A stretch of 13,603 bases of DNA from JASSUD01 sp031963365 (lineage in GTDB: Bacteria > Pseudomonadota > Gammaproteobacteria > Burkholderiales > Burkholderiaceae). Under the pieces are notes generated by a model. The model saw only the letters and a list, made by a program, of their open reading frames with translations. It made no database searches and had not been told where the DNA came from. The position numbers were made by a program, and so were the translations under genes. The stretch covers positions 1-13,603 of the forward strand of contig JASSUF010000064.1 of NCBI GenBank assembly GCA_031963365.1, in the 5' to 3' direction. This document shows positions 1 to 6,238 of the stretch, piece after piece. Within the stretch, counting starts at the first letter, position 1. The number at the start of each line of letters is the position of its first letter.

Positions 1-45
1 ATTGACATCCAGTTAGGGTTTGAACTCGCTCATAATTGTGGGTAA

Positions 46-630
46 TTGCAAGATCTCGATAGCGCTTACGCAAACAGATTGGCCATTCCAAAATATATTG
101 TAAACGCAAGCAGCGATGATTTTTTCGTTCCTGATAATGCACGCTTATATTTAGACAAACTCCCTGGCGCCACAGCGCTGCGGGCTGCACCGAACTCAGG
201 TCACTTCGGAATTAAGCAATATACTGAGCAGGCACTCATTCCTTTTATCAATCGCCTACAGCAGTCACACCCCTTGCCAAAGCTTACTAATACACTTGTG
301 CAGAATGGGGAAGATGCTCAATTGTCAGTAGAATTTTCTGAGCCTCCCGTGCAGCTTATACAGTGGACTGCCCTTAATCCTGTCGCGCGTGATTTTCGCC
401 ATGCATGTGGCATTCATTACGTCGCAACTCCTCTTGAGTTAAATAAAAATAGAAGTGTTAACGTTTCCCTCAAGAAGCCAGCAGCAGGTTGGCAGGCTGT
501 ATTCGTAGAAGCACATTTTAAGGATGGGTTTGTCGCCACCACCCCTGTATATGTATTTCCTGATACGGTTTACCCCCTTTCTGCACCGCCTAGTAACGCG
601 CCATTCTGTAAAACGCTACCAGGCAGATAG
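46..630 (+). pseudogene. PqaA-like (PhoPQ-activated pathogenicity-related) protein, C-terminal part; probable remnant
   Basis: The open frame matches the C-terminal part of the PqaA family of secreted alpha/beta-hydrolase-like proteins (Salmonella PqaA; Dictyostelium AprA is a distant relative). Recognisable landmarks are IPKYIVNASSDDFFVPD at about residues 14-30, which carries the acidic residue of the presumed catalytic site, NSGH at 50-53 with the presumed catalytic His, and a C-terminal beta domain with NPVARDFR, AAGWQAVFVEAHF and YVFPDT. Family members are roughly 430-500 residues; here about 194 remain, so the signal peptide and nucleophile region are missing. The frame is open from the window edge but broken by TAA at 43-45, directly before the first possible start (TTG at 46). 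No ribosome site precedes that TTG. The likely reading is a gene with a nonsense mutation (for example CAA to TAA), but a sequencing error or a different upstream frame cannot be excluded. Role of the family: virulence-associated, biochemical activity uncertain. Confidence 0.6.
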
Positions 631-671
631 GCTAAGTTCGGCACGCTAATTGCGTTAGCATTTTTGAACAG

Positions 672-707
672 TCCCCAACAGTTGGGCACCAATCTGACTG
701 TTGGGGA
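672..707. repeat. Perfect 11-bp inverted repeat with a nested palindrome
   Basis: TCCCCAACAGT at 672-682 is exactly complementary to ACTGTTGGGGA at 697-707, with a 14-nt loop. The left arm also lies in a smaller odd palindrome, CCCAAC-A-GTTGGG at 674-686, so two folds exclude each other. No T-run follows on + and none is obvious on -, so a normal intrinsic terminator is not supported. It sits between the PqaA-like remnant and the promoter candidate at 719-748. It may be a small repeat element or an operator-like site. Confidence 0.6.
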
Positions 708-718
708 TAGGATCACTT

Positions 719-748
719 TTGACCACACCTCAGCTTTAGGACTATACG
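719..748 (+). promoter_or_regulatory. Candidate sigma-70 promoter for the AT-rich orphan gene
   Basis: TTGACC at 719-724 matches five of six bases of the -35 consensus. TATACG at 743-748 matches the first four bases of the -10 consensus, with an 18-bp spacer. Transcription would begin near 755 and leave a leader of about 100 nt before the ATG at 858. Confidence 0.4.
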
Positions 749-857
749 TAGAAAATTATTTCGTTCTGCGCAACAAAATTTTTCATTTATACAATAAATT
801 ATTATTTTCTTTTATAGGATTTATATATACCCTCCTACAAAGAACACTGAGAAAATA

Positions 858-1394
858 ATGTTTATACAAAAAATATATACATACGTAAAAAATAAAAAAG
901 CATCACCAAAAAATAACAGCGTAGCTCCTTTGTATAATATGGATAACTGCCCTATTGAAGACCTTATTCCAAAAAGCAAAATAACAACCGATCTTAAACA
1001 CAAAAAGATCACTAAACTCAAGACTCAAAGCAATTACAAATTAAAAAAATCCAACCCATCTGTACAAAGCTCAATACAATTGGCTATAGATTTTAATTCT
1101 GAAAAAAGCGAACACCCAAAATACAACTTAAGATCTTTATTGTCTGAAATAAATGACGCAGACAAACAATCAATACGGATAGAAAAAAACTTAAGAGAAT
1201 ATATAGAATCAAGAAAAAATAGCAAAAATCAACAAGTAGAAGCGTATAAAAAATCACTGAATAAGTTCGAAAAACTACTTGATATACTTATTAACAAAAT
1301 AAAAAAAGAAAATTCCATACAAAATCATATTATATATTTAGCAACCATTAATAGATTTAATGAAGATTATAAACTATTTACTGATAACAAATAG
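858..1394 (+). CDS. AT-rich, lysine-rich protein of unknown function
   Basis: This gene encodes 178 residues and I do not recognise a family. It is very rich in Lys, Asn, Ile and Ser, with a clearly basic first half (repeated KK and KLK patches to about residue 70) and a second half (about 90-178) predicted by eye to be helical and possibly coiled coil, for example EAYKKSLNKFEKLLDILINK. No signal peptide, membrane segment or catalytic motif is seen. The ATG at 858 has no strong ribosome site (only GAGA a few bases upstream). Codon use is strongly AT-biased, unlike rsmI, yraN or selO nearby but like the F-box/LRR gene at 6239-7540, which suggests an accessory or acquired gene. It lies alone between the PqaA-like remnant and the convergent MFS gene. 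An exported effector is one possibility, but nothing in the sequence demonstrates export. Confidence 0.6.
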   Translation: MFIQKIYTYVKNKKASPKNNSVAPLYNMDNCPIEDLIPKSKITTDLKHKKITKLKTQSNYKLKKSNPSVQSSIQLAIDFNSEKSEHPKYNLRSLLSEINDADKQSIRIEKNLREYIESRKNSKNQQVEAYKKSLNKFEKLLDILINKIKKENSIQNHIIYLATINRFNEDYKLFTDNK

Positions 1395-1543
1395 ATCAAT
1401 GCATCTTGTTTATCACTGAATAGGCCTAAAACATACTTATAAAATCATTGATTAACAAATGGAAATTTTCAAAATAGTGCACAGCACCCTATTAAATTGG
1501 AGAAAATGCTACTCGCACCTCTCTTTATTGGGTCAGCAGATTA

Positions 1544-2713
1544 CTATTTCAAGATATTCCTTATCGTACGTGGTCCGATGAAGGCGATGAAAGCTGCGCA
1601 TAAAGGGATAAGTGCAAGGCCTACAGGCAGGGAGCTTATTTGTGCAACGCCCCCGATGACTACTGGCCCGATGAGGAGCCCTGCATAGCCTACCCGGGCT
1701 ACAGATGCTATACCTTGGGCGGCGTGGATTCCTTTTATGCGCGCTGCAGTTAGGAGCAAAATAGGATAGATATTTGCAAAGCCTAGACCTGCTATAGCAA
1801 AGCTAATCAGCGTTAGGCTTGGGGAAACAAAGAGTAAACCGGCTGCAAAAGCGATGCAGGCGACCCATCCGCTCACCGCAAAAAGTGACGTGCTCCCTAT
1901 GCGTGCTCGCCAAGCATCTCCTAAAAAACGGCCGCTAGCCACGCCCGCCAGATAGGCTGCATATCCGCCACTACTTAAAGCAGGTCCTGCTTGAACATTT
2001 TCGCGCATATATACGACAATCCAATCATATATGGCGCTTTCCATAAGCAATGCGAGAAATGTGATTCCTCCAAGCTTCCAAACGCTAACGTGTTTATACC
2101 CATTACCTGCGGTCTTTATATTCGCCATTTCTAGTTTTTTGGAGTCATCATAAGTGCCTAGTTGCTTACCTGTGAGTGCAGGACGACACAAGAAAACGAT
2201 CATCAAGCCTGCTAGCGCAACGCTGATAAAGTGCATGGAAGGGTTTATGCCGTGCGCTAAGACCATCCCTCCCCCTGTGGCGCCAGCAAAGCCGCCTATA
2301 CTGTGTAAGCAGTGCATGGAGGATATAACAGGCTTTCCTCGTGCCTCTTCCAGTACATTACTTTGGGCATTAATGCTTACGTCAAGCGTAGCAACTCCAA
2401 TTCCAAACAGGGCCAATAACACAATAAGCGTGATGAAAGAGGGGGCTAGCAGGATTCCTCCCGCGCTGGCGCATGTTATGACTCCTCCTACGGTGCAGGC
2501 TGTACGATTCCCCACCCGCGCTATCCAACCTCCAAGGTAAGTCAGCGCGGTGATAGAACCTATGGCCACGGCAAAAAACACTATAGAAAGTTGGGCTGCA
2601 TTTAAATTGAATTTTTCTTTTACCGTTGGAATATGGATACCCCAAGAGGCACTTATAAAACCAAAGATAAAAAATAACCCCATAGTAGCCAAGCGTGTAC
2701 GTGTAAATTGCAT
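1544..2713 (-). CDS. MFS transporter (YbjJ-like)
   Basis: This is a 389-residue inner-membrane protein with about 12 hydrophobic segments, the usual size for the major facilitator superfamily. Segment 1 follows a short basic start (TRTRLATMGLFFIFGF). The loop between helices 2 and 3 carries GGWIARVGNR, a variant of the MFS signature. The conserved stretch GIHIPTVKEKFNLNAAQLS at about 26-44 resembles the poorly characterised E. coli YbjJ group. The substrate cannot be read from the sequence; sugar or drug export would be guesses. The ATG at 2713 lies 9 nt after the rsmI stop on the same strand, so the two are probably co-transcribed, and the weak ribosome site must lie inside the end of rsmI. 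Translation ends at TAG (1544-1546). No convincing terminator hairpin follows. Confidence 0.85.
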   Translation of the reverse strand: MQFTRTRLATMGLFFIFGFISASWGIHIPTVKEKFNLNAAQLSIVFFAVAIGSITALTYLGGWIARVGNRTACTVGGVITCASAGGILLAPSFITLIVLLALFGIGVATLDVSINAQSNVLEEARGKPVISSMHCLHSIGGFAGATGGGMVLAHGINPSMHFISVALAGLMIVFLCRPALTGKQLGTYDDSKKLEMANIKTAGNGYKHVSVWKLGGITFLALLMESAIYDWIVVYMRENVQAGPALSSGGYAAYLAGVASGRFLGDAWRARIGSTSLFAVSGWVACIAFAAGLLFVSPSLTLISFAIAGLGFANIYPILLLTAARIKGIHAAQGIASVARVGYAGLLIGPVVIGGVAQISSLPVGLALIPLCAAFIAFIGPRTIRNILK

Positions 2714-2722
2714 AAACAGAAA

Positions 2723-3637
2723 TTAGCACCCTTTTTCAAAGCCCAGCTGCTGTTTAAGAATAAGTGCCCGTTCATATAACACCGTGCGTGAAGCACCTGT
2801 TAAAGCAGCGGCTGCTCTGGCTGTAGCGCTAACAGAAAGTTCGCCTAGCAGAATGCGCAAACAAGCATCGTGCTGAGTCTGTTCCAACGCTAGAGGTTCG
2901 GTGGGTGCGGCCCCGTGTATAAATAATACAAATTCTCCGCGCATATTTTGAGCACTGCTCTCTAGCCAGATCAGCCCTTCGGCTAGGGTGCCTTGATACA
3001 GCGTTTCGTGTAATTTACTCAGTTCGCGCGCTATAAATAAACGTCGATCTCCTCCGAAGGCTTGGATGCAGTCGGTAAGTGTGCTTTGAATGCGATGAGG
3101 TGCTTCGTATAACGCTAGCGCGTATGGGTGATGCACTAGGATGTGCAGTGCTTCAGCCCGCAATTTCGGCTTAGAGGGCAAAAAGCCTAAAAAGGTGAAG
3201 GTGCTTACTCCTTCTCCAGCAACACTCAGCGCTGTAGCTAATGCATTGCATCCGGGAATAGGCACAATTTCTGCTCCTGATGCGCGCACCGCTTCTACTA
3301 ATGTAGCGCCCGGATCAGAGAAGCCAGGGGTGCCTGCATCAGAGATATAGGCAACACGCTCACCCCGCTGCAAATGCGTAATCACACGCTGCGCAACTTC
3401 CTGTTCATTATGTTGGTGGGCTGCAAAAAGCGGTTTATCAATACCATAACGTTTTAGTAAAGGAGCGCTATGCCGGGTGTCTTCTGCCGCGATCACATCT
3501 ACTAGAGCAAGCACATGCAGTGCGCGCAGCGTAATGTCCGCAGCATTTCCAATCGGCATTGCAACGATAAATAGCGCTCCAGCAGGATATATCTGAGTTT
3601 CGGCCAGTGTGGGCAGACTATGTGAAACGTTATTCAT
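2723..3637 (-). CDS. rsmI: 16S rRNA (cytidine(1402)-2'-O)-methyltransferase RsmI
   Basis: RsmI uses S-adenosylmethionine to 2'-O-methylate C1402 of 16S rRNA in the ribosomal P site. The tetrapyrrole-methylase-fold landmarks are all present in order: LFIVAMPIGNAADITLRAL near residues 22-40, AEDTRHSAPLLKRYGI, the SAM-site loop ISDAGTPGFSDPG, PGCNALATALSVAGEG, FLGFLPSKP, LYEAPHRI and ARELSKLHETLYQG. The first motif reads VAMPIGN where VATPIGN is usual, a mild deviation. I chose the ATG at 3637 (304 residues); a TTG four codons upstream at 3649 is also open, and neither start has a clear ribosome site. The gene is divergent from yraN and leads directly into the MFS gene. In E. coli the homologue yraL lies in the same neighbourhood as yraN, diaA and yraP. 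Confidence 0.95.
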   Translation of the reverse strand: MNNVSHSLPTLAETQIYPAGALFIVAMPIGNAADITLRALHVLALVDVIAAEDTRHSAPLLKRYGIDKPLFAAHQHNEQEVAQRVITHLQRGERVAYISDAGTPGFSDPGATLVEAVRASGAEIVPIPGCNALATALSVAGEGVSTFTFLGFLPSKPKLRAEALHILVHHPYALALYEAPHRIQSTLTDCIQAFGGDRRLFIARELSKLHETLYQGTLAEGLIWLESSAQNMRGEFVLFIHGAAPTEPLALEQTQHDACLRILLGELSVSATARAAAALTGASRTVLYERALILKQQLGFEKGC

Positions 3638-3765
3638 GGAGCCAGTCAAAGTAAATATAAGAGATTAAGCACGGGGTAAATACCGGATACATCCATCTTG
3701 GCGAACTATAAAGCGCGCTATACAACATAGATACCGCTATTAGTTCAGATACGCGAGAGAATACT

Positions 3766-4128
3766 ATGTCTAGACGTGTGGGCGCGGCCTTTGAAAAGCA
3801 TGCTGAGCGCTATTTACAGCAGCAAGGTTTACATGTACTTGAACGTAATGTGCGTTATCGGTATGGAGAAATTGATCTCATCATGCGCGATGCTAAAGGC
3901 ACGTTAGTTTTTGTAGAGGTGCGAGCGAGATCCCGGCCTACCAGGTTTGGAGGGGCGCAAGCTAGTATCACGGCCACTAAAAAGGCTCGAATACACCGCG
4001 CCGCGCAAGGATATCTAACAAGATGGCCAGGCCCGCTACCCCGCTGCCGTTTTGATGTGCTAGCCTTCGAGGGCTCGAATATTATTTGGCTAGTCGATGT
4101 GCTCCATGCACAGCAATACAGTATATGA
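3766..4128 (+). CDS. yraN: YraN family protein (UPF0102, predicted nuclease fold)
   Basis: This 120-residue cytosolic protein is the normal size for the YraN/UPF0102 family, which has a restriction-endonuclease-like fold but no firmly established role. The family core is intact: GEIDLIMRD at 34-42, FVEVRARS at 49-56 (acidic pair D37 and E51, with Arg in place of the Lys of a classic PD-(D/E)xK site, as is common in proteobacterial members), FGGAQASIT at 61-69 and CRFDVLAF at 94-101. The ATG at 3766 is preceded by a purine-rich GAGAGAA. The gene is divergent from rsmI with a gap of about 130 bp, and an intrinsic terminator follows at 4218-4241, before the SIS gene. Confidence 0.93.
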   Translation: MSRRVGAAFEKHAERYLQQQGLHVLERNVRYRYGEIDLIMRDAKGTLVFVEVRARSRPTRFGGAQASITATKKARIHRAAQGYLTRWPGPLPRCRFDVLAFEGSNIIWLVDVLHAQQYSI

Positions 4129-4217
4129 ATTTGTTTTAAAGAATCAGCTCAAAGATTTCCAAAAGATATCGAGTTAAGCTAATCTCTTTTTTCGTTTGTA
4201 CTAGATAGGTCTTCAGG

Positions 4218-4241
4218 GCGATCCGCAATGATCGCTTTTTT
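4218..4241 (+). terminator. Intrinsic terminator (or attenuator) between yraN and the SIS gene
   Basis: GCGATC (4218-4223) pairs exactly with GATCGC (4230-4235) across a 6-nt loop and is followed directly by six T (4236-4241). G-T pairs can lengthen the stem. It lies about 90 nt after the yraN stop and only 20 nt before the next start codon, so it either ends yraN transcripts or attenuates read-through. Confidence 0.75.
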
Positions 4242-4261
4242 AATGTTTTTGGAAAATAGAC

Positions 4262-4852
4262 ATGGGAATGCGTAGCCGCGTTGAGCAACATTTTCAAGAA
4301 AGCGCAGAGCTTCATCTGCTCGCACAGCAAACCCTTGCAGAGCCGATTGCAGCAGCTATCGAAATGTTGTTTTTAACACTGGCAAATAACGGCAAAGTAC
4401 TAGTGTGCGGCAATGGCGGTTCAGCAGCAGATGCGCAGCATTTCGCCGCAGAACTTATTGGCCGATTTGAACAAGAACGCCCTAGCCTTGCTGCACTGGC
4501 GTTAACGACCGACTCTTCGATCCTAACTGCCGTTGCAAATGACTATGACTTCACTCAAATTTTTGCACGCCAAGTACGTGGCTTAGGGCAAGCAGGCGAT
4601 GTTCTTCTTGCCATTTCCACTTCAGGCCACTCTGCCAACGTATTAGCGGCTATCGAAGCCGCGCATGAACGTGAAATGCGTGTGCTTGCACTAACAGGAA
4701 AAGGGGGAGGCCCATTGCTCCAATGCTTGGCGCCTCACGATATTGCACTATGCGTTCCAGCAGAGCGAACCTCGCGCATCCAAGAAATCCATTTATTGAC
4801 TCTGCATTGCTTATGCGATGGTATTGATGCCATGTTGCTCGGTGAGGCGTAA
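4262..4852 (+). CDS. diaA: SIS-domain protein, DiaA / phosphoheptose isomerase (GmhA) family
   Basis: This 196-residue protein has a single SIS (sugar isomerase) fold. Motifs: VLVCGNGGSAADAQHFAAEL at about 46-65, ERPSLAALALTTDSSILTAV, GDVLLAISTSGHSANVLAAI at the phosphosugar loop, ALTGKGGG, and RIQEIHLLTLHCLCDGID at 172-189. Length, the C-terminal motif and its place between yraN and dolP match E. coli DiaA, which binds DnaA and promotes timely initiation at oriC. However, it keeps both residues that act in GmhA catalysis: Glu in AAEL (E64, matching GmhA E65) and His in QEIH (H177, matching GmhA H180). An isomerase making heptose for lipopolysaccharide therefore remains possible. The ATG at 4262 has GGA about 9 nt upstream; an ATG two codons later is an alternative. 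Confidence 0.85.
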   Translation: MGMRSRVEQHFQESAELHLLAQQTLAEPIAAAIEMLFLTLANNGKVLVCGNGGSAADAQHFAAELIGRFEQERPSLAALALTTDSSILTAVANDYDFTQIFARQVRGLGQAGDVLLAISTSGHSANVLAAIEAAHEREMRVLALTGKGGGPLLQCLAPHDIALCVPAERTSRIQEIHLLTLHCLCDGIDAMLLGEA

Positions 4853-4975
4853 GGCACTCATGGATATTTTAGATACGAGCAAAATAATCTTTAACTAACT
4901 GATGTCATGCAGGTACACAGCGTCGCTACGCATGTGCAATGCCCTTCTTTATAAAAATCGCAACTCACCTCTCAC

Positions 4976-4981
4976 AGGAGA
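4976..4981 (+). promoter_or_regulatory. Ribosome binding site that fixes the dolP start
   Basis: AGGAGA lies 8 nt before the ATG at 4990. An earlier in-frame ATG at 4939 has no such site and would put 17 extra residues before the lipoprotein signal peptide, so 4990 is preferred. Confidence 0.8.
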
Positions 4982-4989
4982 ATTGGCTC

Positions 4990-5781
4990 ATGCTGGTTTC
5001 ATCCCGCAAAAAAACCGTACTTTTGGGTATTTCATTACTCAGCGCAGCAACTTTATTACAAGGCTGCCCCCTCGTCTTACTAGGCGCAGCAGGTGGTGGA
5101 ACCATCATGGCGAGCCAACGTCGCACTATCGGCACGCAAACAGAAGACCGTGAAATTCAAATTAAAGCGGCTACAAAATTAGCAAACACGCTCAAAGAAG
5201 GCGCGCACGTCAATGTCACTGTATTTAACCGGCGCGTTTTATTAACAGGTGAAGTGCCTGATGAAGCAACGCAACAAAAAACCTTAGCAGCCATACGCAC
5301 AGTAGCCAATATACAAGGCGTAGTCAATGAGCTGAAAATCCAAAAAGCCAGTGATTTAATGTCGCGTTCAAACGACTCTTACCTCACAGCAAAAGTTAAA
5401 ACCGCTCTAATACAGGCCAAAAATCTATCGACCAACTACTTTAAAGTCGTCACAGAGCGCGGCAATGTCTACTTAATGGGCTTAGTTACGCCTGAAGAAG
5501 CAGCCCAAGCTGCGGATATAACCAGCCGTTTACCTGGCGTAGTACAAGTGGTTAAGGTATTTGAATACATCACGCCCAAACAGAAAAAAGACCTCGCCCC
5601 TCCCATCGATACCATTGGCGAGACCACTTCTGCGCCTGCAGCTATAACTACTCCCGCTTCGACAAATGTACACTTAGCGCCAAGTACTTCCAGTGCAAGC
5701 ACGGTAAGTACCCACCCTATTTCCGGCACTTCAATAAGTGCAACACCTTTAAACAATACCTCCACAGCTCCAGCAAAATGA
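4990..5781 (+). CDS. dolP: BON-domain outer-membrane lipoprotein, DolP (YraP) family
   Basis: The protein has 263 residues. It opens with a lipoprotein signal peptide: basic start SSRKK, hydrophobic segment, and lipobox LLQGC with the acylated Cys at 26. Two BON domains follow at about 47-116 (core VFNRRVLLTGEVP) and 125-194 (core VVTERGNVYLMGLVTPEEA). A Ser/Thr/Ala/Pro-rich tail of about 65 residues follows that the 191-residue E. coli DolP lacks; it looks disordered. In E. coli, DolP localises to the inner face of the outer membrane and the division site, where it supports envelope integrity. The neighbours yraN and diaA reproduce the conserved gene order. No sigma-E type promoter was recognised, although E. 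coli yraP belongs to that regulon. Confidence 0.88.
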   Translation: MLVSSRKKTVLLGISLLSAATLLQGCPLVLLGAAGGGTIMASQRRTIGTQTEDREIQIKAATKLANTLKEGAHVNVTVFNRRVLLTGEVPDEATQQKTLAAIRTVANIQGVVNELKIQKASDLMSRSNDSYLTAKVKTALIQAKNLSTNYFKVVTERGNVYLMGLVTPEEAAQAADITSRLPGVVQVVKVFEYITPKQKKDLAPPIDTIGETTSAPAAITTPASTNVHLAPSTSSASTVSTHPISGTSISATPLNNTSTAPAK

Positions 5782-6238
5782 TCAAAAAATCATTAAAAAT
5801 GGGGTGTTAACGTTGCTTTTTCTGCGTTGAAGCCCTTTATCAAAATTTTCTGGAAAAATGGGTAACAATGGCTATATAAAAAGGATTCACCACACTCCAC
5901 CAACCACAAAAAAAGCAAAGGACGGTAGGTTGGTGGTGAGGTACGAACCCCAACATGCGCACCGCTGACTTTTAATCTTTGTTTTTGAGAGTTTGTAAGC
6001 TGGTCCCGCTGGACACAGTGGCCTGCATGTTGGGGTTCGTACCTCACCACCAACCTACCGTGCTATCAACAATTCGCCGTTCTATAACGTGCGTAACATC
6101 AGTTAATAAATTTCCTAGGCAATCATCTTCTCATCAAATATTACGAGAAGCATTCAACGAAAATCTAGCAGGATGTTGCGTATAGAAAGCAACACCCCAC
6201 TAGAATAATTTTTTAAAAAACACTACAAGAAATAAATT
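5782..6238. other. Gene-free stretch between dolP and the F-box/LRR gene
   Basis: This 457-bp region has no convincing gene. It holds the 37-bp inverted repeat at 5922-6061, a shorter competing repeat (CCACCAACC at 5897-5905 with GGTTGGTGG at 5928-5936), and partly matching outer ends GGGGTGTT...GCTTT at 5801-5819 and AAAGCAACACCCC at 6186-6198 in opposite orientation. A TTTTTTAAAAAA palindrome at 6209-6220 lies just upstream of the LRR gene. Small open frames here run through the repeats and look non-coding. Confidence 0.7.
5922..6061. repeat. REP-doublet-like element: perfect 37-bp inverted repeat, 66-nt spacer
   Basis: The arm at 5922-5958 is exactly complementary to that at 6025-6061 across all 37 bases. 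Each arm also has its own weak hairpin, with GTTGG and CCAAC near its two ends (5929-5933 and 5950-5954 in the left arm). The sequence style, GTAGGTTGG...CCCCAACA, resembles the dispersed palindromic GTAGGTTGGG...CCCAACA intergenic repeats found in many proteobacteria. Two such units head to head are the layout of a REPIN/BIME. No target duplication is seen at the ends and no transposase is encoded. Confidence 0.75.

Noticed and set aside
664..858. 64-codon + strand frame starting with TTG before the orphan gene
   Set aside because: It runs through the inverted repeat and the promoter candidate, has no ribosome site and no recognisable protein features; the overlap of its stop with the next ATG looks accidental.
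1506..1688. + strand frame with a reasonable ribosome site (GGAG four bases before ATG 1506)
   Set aside because: Nearly all of it is antisense to the end of the MFS transporter and its translation is low-quality.
3638..3765. Promoters for the divergent rsmI and yraN genes, for example TTGGCG near 3699
   Set aside because: Spacing and -10 matches are poor on both strands; promoters must lie here, but I cannot place them.
5793..6185. Two small frames on opposite strands in the region after dolP
   Set aside because: Both read through the 37-bp inverted repeat, so their similar peptides come from the repeat itself; no ribosome sites or family features.
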